Below are positions 1 to 5,105 of a stretch of DNA of 5,105 bases, piece after piece. Numbering within the stretch: the stretch's first letter is position 1; each line of letters opens with the position of its first letter. A program made the translations under genes and the position numbers. Below the pieces are notes generated by a model. It had not been told where the DNA came from. It worked only from the letters and a program-made list of their open reading frames with translations, and searched no databases. Location of the stretch: contig JALWQC010000290.1 of the NCBI GenBank assembly GCA_027080755.1, positions 1 to 5,105 of the forward strand, read 5' to 3'. Source of the stretch: Paracoccaceae bacterium. GTDB lineage: Bacteria > Pseudomonadota > Alphaproteobacteria > Rhodobacterales > Rhodobacteraceae.

Positions 1-506
1 CGGCGCGTCCGGCTTGCCCGGCAGGATGGTGGCGCCGGTGCCGATATAGACCCCGTCCCCGATCACCACCCGCCCGTTGACCGAGACCCGCGGCGCCAGC
101 GTCACAAAATCCCCGACCACGCAATCATGCGCGATATAGCTGTAGATATTGGCCTGCAGCCCCTGCCCGATTTTCGCATCCGCCGTGATCATGGCAAAAT
201 CCGCCAGCACCGCGCCCGGGCCGATATCGACGTTATCCCCGATAATGGCCGTGGCCGCCTGCAGCGAAAACAGCGCGAATCCGTCCGCCAGCACCTGTTG
301 CGTTTTGGCCTGCCGCAGCGCCGGATCGGCAAAGGCGATGCAGAATTGCAGCGGCTGCGTGCGGCCCCGTTCGCGGGCGTGGTCATAGGAAACCGCGTCG
401 CCTGCGGGGGCGTCATCCACCAGCAGGATTTCCTGCCCCGGGCGGGTCTGGCGCAGCGGGCGCAGGATTTCGCGGGCGAAGCCGCCGGCGCTGTAGATGC
501 ACAGGG

Positions 507-510
<4 letters not shown>
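1..510 (-). CDS. pglD: PglD/NeuD-type sugar O/N-acetyltransferase (3' end beyond window)
   Basis: Probable acetyl-CoA-dependent acetyltransferase acting on a UDP-4-amino-4,6-dideoxy sugar in the cytoplasm. The frame is open from ATG 510-508 to position 1, giving 170 codons, while PglD is about 195 residues, so roughly 25-45 C-terminal residues are missing. Residues 1-60 form a small nucleotide-sugar-binding fold: a beta strand, then SAGGFAREI (7-15), then LLVDD (29-33). From about residue 88 the protein is hexapeptide repeats (IIGDNVDIGPGAVL, AKIGQG, VVIGDGVYIGTGATI), which form a left-handed beta helix. H128 in the motif IAHDCVVGDF aligns with the catalytic His125 of Campylobacter jejuni PglD, followed by D129 where PglD has Glu. 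The start is fixed by a 4-base ATGA overlap with the upstream transferase and by GAGGGGG ten bases before the ATG. Loss of the GxSGH-type histidine (F11 here) leaves the exact substrate open; a NeuD-like sugar O-acetyltransferase is the alternative. Confidence 0.85.
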
Positions 511-1102
<592 letters not shown>

Positions 1103-1106
<4 letters not shown>

Positions 1107-2971
1107 GCCACCACCCCGTAATCCGCGCGGTGGTAGCCCTTGACCCAGCGCGCCACCAGACGGCGGGCGGCATCGGCGTTGCCGTCGCGGACCGCCCGTT
1201 CCAGCCCGCGCAGGGCCTCGGCCATTTCGATTTCCGAGAGCGACCCCTCGCTGGCGCGCAGGATTTTTTCGTGCGGGGTGGGCAGGATGTCGGCGTCTAT
1301 CAACAGTTCCTCGTACAGTTTTTCCCCCGGGCGCATGCCGGTGGTGACGATTTCAATGTCGCCCTGCGGGTTTTTGGCGTCGCGCACGGTCAGGCCGGAC
1401 AGTTCGATCAGCCGGCGGGCCATATCGGCGATGCGCACCGGTTTGCCCATGTCCAGCACGAAAACATCCCCGCCCGTGGCGAAAGAACCCGCCAGCAGCA
1501 CCAGCCGCGAGGCCTCGGGGATGGTCATGAAATAGCGCGTCACCTCGGGATGGGTCAGCGTGACCGGCCCGCCATTGGCGATCTGTTCGCGAAACAGCGG
1601 AATCACCGACCCGGAAGAGCCGAGCACATTCCCGAATCGCACCATGGCAAAGCGGGTTTTGGCGCTGCGGGTCTGCAGGTCCTGTATCACCAGTTCCGCC
1701 AGCCGTTTTGTCGCCCCCATGATATTCGTCGGGCGCACGGCCTTGTCCGTGGACACCAGAATGAAGCGTTCGACACCGGCGGCGAGGGCGGCCTCGGCCA
1801 GACAGCGGGTGCCCAGGACATTGTTGCGCACGCCTTCCAGCACGTGTTCCTCTATCAGGGGGACATGTTTATAGGCCGCCGCGTGCAGCACCAGATCGAC
1901 GCCCTGATCCCGCATCACCCGCGCCAGCAGCCCCCGATCGGTGACCGAGCCGAGGACCGTCGCCACCTCTACCCCGTCGGGGGCGAGTTTGCGGATCTCG
2001 CGGTCTATGGCGTACAGCGCCGGCTCCGACATTTCCAGCAGCACCAGCCGTTTCGGCCGCGCGCCCAGCACCTGCCGGCACAATTCCCCGCCGATGGAGC
2101 CGCCGGCCCCCGTCACCAGAACCACCCGCCCGCGATAGGCCTGTGTGATGGCCGGCAGGTCGATATCCACGCCCGGACGGGGCAAAAGATCCTCCATCAG
2201 AACCGGACGCAGGCTTTCCACCAGCCCGCCGGATTCGATCAGGTTGGAATAGCCGGGCAAGGTCTGGATTTCGCAACCCAGATGCCCCAGCCCCGCCACG
2301 ATTTCCGCCTGCCGCGCGCGCGAGGCGGACGGAACCGCCAGCAGCACACGCCGCACCCTGCCCTTTGCCACCAGCCGGTCCAGCACCGCCGGCGCCTGCA
2401 CCGTCAGGCCCGAGATCACCATCCCGTGCAGCCCCGATTTGTCATCGACAATCGCCACCGGCCGGATTTCCCGCGATTCCCGCAGGGCCGACAGCAGCTG
2501 TATCCCCGCCGCCCCCGCGCCGAAAATCGCCACCGGAGTCGCCTTGAAATTCCGCGCCCGCAGCCAGCGCAGCCCCTCGCGCGCGCCCAGATGCAGCGCC
2601 GCCAGCAGGCCAAACAGCACCAGCGCGTAAATTACCGGCACCATCCGCGCCACGCCCAGATGGAAAACCCCGTTCGCCAGCGCCCCGACATAGCCGGAAA
2701 ACACCGCCAATGCCCCCAGATTTGCCAGACTCCGCCCGCCAAAAGCGTTCAGCTTTATCTTGTGGATATCCAGCGCCAGCACCAGCACCAGCCCCGACGC
2801 CACCAGCACCGCGCACAGCAGCCACCAGCCGCGCGTCGGCGTGGCCGCGCCCATGCTGCCCATGCGCAAAATCGTCGCCAGCCGCAGGGAAACCACCATC
2901 ACCAGCAGGTCCGCCAGCAGCAGGATGCGCCGTTTCCACGCCCGGTCCATATTTGCGATAATCCGATACAT
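1103..2971 (-). CDS. pglF: Membrane-bound UDP-GlcNAc 4,6-dehydratase, PglF/WbpM/CapD family
   Basis: Expected to convert UDP-GlcNAc to the UDP-4-keto-6-deoxy sugar, the first step toward bacillosamine, FucNAc or QuiNAc type sugars. It is 622 residues, in the range of the large two-domain members (C. jejuni PglF about 590). Four N-terminal membrane helices lie near residues 15-33, 49-68, 84-105 and 110-130. A first Rossmann-like domain follows (VAIFGAGAAGIQL, 147-159). The catalytic SDR domain then starts with VTGAGGSIGGELCRQ (286-300), with HAAAYKHVP (363-371), VSTDKA (406-411) and RPGEKLYEELL (547-557). The usual YxxxK is replaced by MGATK (M418, K422), the hallmark of this family; T408-D409-K410 aligns with the TDK residues used for catalysis in PglF. 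An in-frame TAG 36 bases upstream bounds the start; M8 is a possible alternative start. The stop overlaps the next gene by four bases. Family is certain; the stereochemical product cannot be read from sequence. Confidence 0.92.
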
Positions 2972-3043
2972 CGAAGGTCCGTTTCTGTTCCTTCCACCGG
3001 CCTAGCACGCCATCCCTTAACAAATCGCAAACGTCGCCCTGTA
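2972..3043 (-). other. Leader between the palindromic element and the dehydratase gene
   Basis: These 72 bases separate the large inverted repeat from the dehydratase ATG. GGAAGGA lies about 17 bases before the ATG, too far for an ideal ribosome binding site; nothing closer matches well (GGAC ends five bases before the ATG). A loose promoter-like pair can be drawn on the minus strand (TTGCGA with TGCTAG), but the -10 match is poor and I do not call it. The hexamer CGCCCT at 3035-3040 recurs as a direct copy at 3149-3154, on the other side of the inverted repeat. Confidence 0.35.
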
Positions 3044-3151
3044 GCGTTTCGACTTTATCTTGAATCATGGCCTGCCAGTGAACGCCATTGCTTCGCAATC
3101 GCTGCCTCACTGGCAGGCCATGATGTACGTCTCGATGAAAAGTCGAAACGC
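3044..3151 (-). repeat. Large nested inverted repeat (108 bp) immediately after the wzc stop codon
   Basis: The outer arms are perfect 13-mers: GCGTTTCGACTTT (3044-3056) and its complement AAAGTCGAAACGC (3139-3151). Inside them sits a perfect 18-bp pair (3064-3081 with 3107-3124; inner core GGCCTGCCAGTGA). At the tip, ATTGC (3087-3091) and GCAAT (3095-3099) close a three-base loop; on the minus strand the tip reads GCGAAGC, known as an exceptionally stable mini-hairpin. Internal loops of 7 and 14 bases separate the outer and inner stems. The element starts one base after the wzc TAG and would fold in the polycistronic mRNA. No T tract follows the 3' arm, so it is not a standard intrinsic terminator. 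Its size and nested form resemble intergenic palindromic repeats such as ERIC or REP-type units, or a small non-autonomous element. Copy number in the genome cannot be judged from one window. Confidence 0.85.
3128..3150 (-). promoter_or_regulatory. Alternative local hairpin competing with the long-range outer stem
   Basis: In the minus-strand RNA, CGUUUCGA (3150-3143) can pair with UCGAGACG (3135-3128) across a seven-base loop. This gives eight consecutive pairs including one G-U wobble. The same bases 3143-3150 are also needed for the 13-bp outer stem with 3044-3056, so the two structures exclude each other. Because it is transcribed first, the local hairpin would form before the downstream arm exists. 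In the complementary strand the wobble becomes a C-A mismatch, which points to folding as minus-sense RNA. Any switching role is inference. Confidence 0.4.
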
Positions 3152-3152
3152 C

Positions 3153-5105
3153 CTAATCCCGCGCGGTATATTCATAGTGATACCCGCCCGCGCCCTTGTC
3201 GCCCTTTTTGGCGTCATAGACGTTCAGAACCGTTCCGGTGACCTTCAACCCGTTGTTTTCAATGACTTTAAGGGATGCCTTCACCTCGGACAGCTGCGTG
3301 ACCAGATGTCTGGAGGCCAGCAGGATCATCCCGACGTATTTGCCGATAATCACCGGATCCGTGACCGCCAGCAGCGGCGGCGTGTCCAGAATCACGATGT
3401 CGAATCGCTGGTCCAGATAGGTGACCAGATCGGCGAAATTCCGGTGCATCAGCAGTTCCGAGGGGTTGGGCGGATACTTCCCCGCGGGGATGAAATACAG
3501 GCCCGAATCGGGGTCCTGGCGGATCACCTCCTCTACCGCGATATCGCCGGCCAGAACGTCGGTCAGGCCCGGCTCGGCCTTGGGAATGCCGAAGAAATGG
3601 CGCAGGTAGCCGCGCCGGATATCCGCATCCACCAGACAGACATTCTGCCCCGCCTGCGCCATGACCGTCGCCAGATTGACCGCCAGAAAGGACTTCCCCT
3701 CGCCCGGGCGCGAGCTGGTGATCATCAGCAGGTTTGTCTTGGCCTCCAGCATGCCGAAATGCAGGCTGGTGCGCAGGCTGCGCAGGGCCTCGATCGCCAG
3801 ACTGGCGGGGGATTCCTTGGCCAGAATCTTCGCGTCGCCCCGTTTGTCGTTGGTGTAAACCCCGTTCCCGACCTTGGCGACAGAGGCATAGACCGGCACG
3901 CCCAGATCCTCCAGCTCGGCGGCGGTTTCCACGCCGCGGGTGGCCAGGTTGCGCAGCAGGACGGTGCTGACGGCGACAATCGCGCCCAGAACCGTTGCCA
4001 GCACCACGATCACCTTTTTATCCGGCGCCACGGGCAGGATCGCAGCCATCGCCGGATCGATCACCCGGATACTGCCGAGCGTGCCGGCCTTGGCGACCTC
4101 CAGTTCCTGCGTGCGCGAGACCAGTTGCAAGTAGGTCTGGCGCGCGACCTCCAGATCCTGCGTCAGGCGCAGCATTTCCTGCTGCACCGAGGGCAGGTCC
4201 GCCGTCTGTTTGCGGATTTCCGCCAGCCGTTCCTGCAATTGCCGCCGGTTGTCCAGCAGGGTCTGGTACAGGGGATGGCTGGGCGTGAATCTTTTTTGCA
4301 GCTCCTGCTCCTGCAGGGCCAGTTCGCTCAACTTTGTTTCGATTTTGACCGATTCTTCCAGCATCGCCCGCGTCTCGAAGGACAAATCCACGCTGCCCTG
4401 CGCCAGCTGGTAGTCGCTCAAGGCCCGCTCGGCCGCCTGCAAACGGCCCTGCGCGTCGGGGATGCGGGTGCGGATGAATTTCAGGCTGTTATCCACCTCG
4501 GCCACGCTGCGGTTGAGGTTTTGCAGCAGGTAGACGTTGATAACCTCGTCCAGAATTCGCGTGATTTCACCGCGATCCTCGCCCCGCAGCGCCAGTTGCA
4601 GAATGGAGGAATTCTTGCCCCGCTCCCCAATCGAAAGCCGGGCGCGGAGCTGGCGGATCACCTCGCCAAAGTCCTGACGTTTCAGGATAAATTCCCGCCC
4701 TTCGGGGGCGTCCAGCTGATCCACCCGCAGGGAAAAATCCCCCGATTCCAGCGTCTCGCCCAGCTGCCCCGTCAGCACATCGCGGCCGGTCTGCACGCGG
4801 AAACGTCCGCCCCCCAGAGAGGTCAGAACCAGATCCTGCCCCGTCAGCCGCGCGGGGATTTCCAGATGCTCCAGCCGGATTTTATCGTCGTGCCAGGCAA
4901 AACGGCGCAGAAACCGCCAGTGTGGATCCGGCAGTTCCACCCGCGCCAAAAACCCGCCGACCAGCGGCAGACGGCGGGTGGTGGCGCTGTATTCCAGCCG
5001 CAGATTGTCAATCACCGCGCCCAGAATCATCCGCGATTTCAGGATCTCTATTTCCGTCACCGTTTGCGGTGTGTCCCCGAAAAGCGCCGACATGTCGGGG
5101 GAAAA
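3153..5105 (-). CDS. wzc: Wzc-type polysaccharide co-polymerase and tyrosine autokinase (5' end beyond window)
   Basis: Inner-membrane protein controlling polymerisation and export of capsule or exopolysaccharide with a Wza-type outer-membrane channel. The frame stays open to the right edge (residues FSPD precede the Met at 5093), and comparison with E. coli Wzc (about 720 residues) suggests that roughly 70-80 residues with the first membrane helix are missing. Numbered from that Met: end of the Wzz domain (EIEILKSRMILG, 14-25), periplasmic coiled coil (about 198-340) with RFTPSHPLYQ (268-277), proline-containing DPAMAAILPVAP (346-357), second membrane helix (361-380), oligomerisation motif EALRSLR (435-441), Walker A SRPGEGKS (461-468), Walker A' CLVDADIRRG (486-495), Walker B IVILDTPP (566-573), PPNPSELLM (541-549). 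The C-terminal tail GGYHYEYTARD holds only three clustered tyrosines. The transport and kinase parts are fused, as in proteobacteria. No cognate Wzb phosphatase or Wza is inside the window; they may lie upstream. Confidence 0.95.
   Translation of the reverse strand, partial: FSPDMSALFGDTPQTVTEIEILKSRMILGAVIDNLRLEYSATTRRLPLVGGFLARVELPDPHWRFLRRFAWHDDKIRLEHLEIPARLTGQDLVLTSLGGGRFRVQTGRDVLTGQLGETLESGDFSLRVDQLDAPEGREFILKRQDFGEVIRQLRARLSIGERGKNSSILQLALRGEDRGEITRILDEVINVYLLQNLNRSVAEVDNSLKFIRTRIPDAQGRLQAAERALSDYQLAQGSVDLSFETRAMLEESVKIETKLSELALQEQELQKRFTPSHPLYQTLLDNRRQLQERLAEIRKQTADLPSVQQEMLRLTQDLEVARQTYLQLVSRTQELEVAKAGTLGSIRVIDPAMAAILPVAPDKKVIVVLATVLGAIVAVSTVLLRNLATRGVETAAELEDLGVPVYASVAKVGNGVYTNDKRGDAKILAKESPASLAIEALRSLRTSLHFGMLEAKTNLLMITSSRPGEGKSFLAVNLATVMAQAGQNVCLVDADIRRGYLRHFFGIPKAEPGLTDVLAGDIAVEEVIRQDPDSGLYFIPAGKYPPNPSELLMHRNFADLVTYLDQRFDIVILDTPPLLAVTDPVIIGKYVGMILLASRHLVTQLSEVKASLKVIENNGLKVTGTVLNVYDAKKGDKGAGGYHYEYTARD

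Noticed and set aside
3003..3030. Sigma-70-like promoter for the dehydratase operon (TTGCGA / TGCTAG)
   Set aside because: The -35 matches four of six bases but the -10 only two; not enough to call a promoter.
2442..3110. Minus-strand 222-codon frame starting GTG inside the palindrome
   Set aside because: Its first 55 or so residues look somewhat protein-like, but most of it overlaps the dehydratase gene out of frame and turns into low-complexity Gly/Ala/Arg sequence. No good ribosome binding site or known family supports it.
3044..3151. Classical intrinsic terminator
   Set aside because: Stems are strong, but the minus strand continues with TACAGGGCG after the final arm, with no T tract, and the downstream genes have no clear promoter of their own.
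1130..3241. A 703-codon open frame on the plus strand
   Set aside because: It lies antisense to the dehydratase gene and crosses the palindrome. The translation is rich in Arg, Gln, His and Pro with no domain, the usual mirror of a GC-rich coding gene.
5091..5093. ATG at 5093-5091 as the true start of wzc
   Set aside because: The frame is open to the window edge, and Wzc proteins have a further 70-80 residues with a first membrane helix before this point. The gene is cut by the window.

Overview
The window is a GC-rich stretch of bacterial chromosome (or large replicon) that holds part of a surface-polysaccharide biosynthesis locus. All four genes lie on the minus strand and read from the right edge to the left edge. 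Codon use, the compact overlapping gene layout and the protein sequences suggest an alphaproteobacterium, probably a member of Rhodobacteraceae. That placement is inference, because there is no rRNA or other taxonomic marker here.

Layout in the direction of transcription: (1) 5105-3153, a Wzc-type polysaccharide co-polymerase and tyrosine autokinase, with its N-terminus cut off by the window edge. (2) 3152-2972, a 181-base intergenic stretch dominated by a 108-bp nested inverted repeat (3044-3151) that starts one base after the wzc stop codon. (3) 2971-1103, a membrane-anchored UDP-GlcNAc 4,6-dehydratase of the PglF/WbpM/CapD family. (4) 1106-507, a small PglC-type phosphoglycosyl transferase. 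(5) 510-1, a PglD/NeuD-type left-handed beta-helix acetyltransferase that runs off the left edge. Genes 3, 4 and 5 are joined by two successive ATGA stop/start overlaps, so they are almost certainly co-transcribed and translationally coupled.

Together, genes 3-5 match three of the four enzymes of the N,N'-diacetylbacillosamine route. The dehydratase makes the UDP-4-keto-6-deoxy sugar, the acetyltransferase acetylates its 4-amino derivative, and the phosphoglycosyl transferase loads the product on undecaprenyl phosphate as the first sugar of a glycan. The missing step is a PglE-type PLP aminotransferase, which is predicted just beyond position 1. Wzc upstream indicates that the lipid-linked glycan feeds a Wzx/Wzy-type capsule or exopolysaccharide export system.

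The protein-coding content is of known types. The part that known families do not explain is the large nested palindrome between wzc and the dehydratase gene. It has an 18-bp perfect inner stem, a 13-bp perfect outer stem, a very stable apical mini-hairpin and an alternative local hairpin that becomes fully paired only in the minus-strand RNA. It could be an attenuator that sets the ratio of export to sugar-synthesis genes, a mobile palindromic repeat, or both. No plus-strand gene, tRNA, rRNA, CRISPR array or complete insertion sequence was seen.
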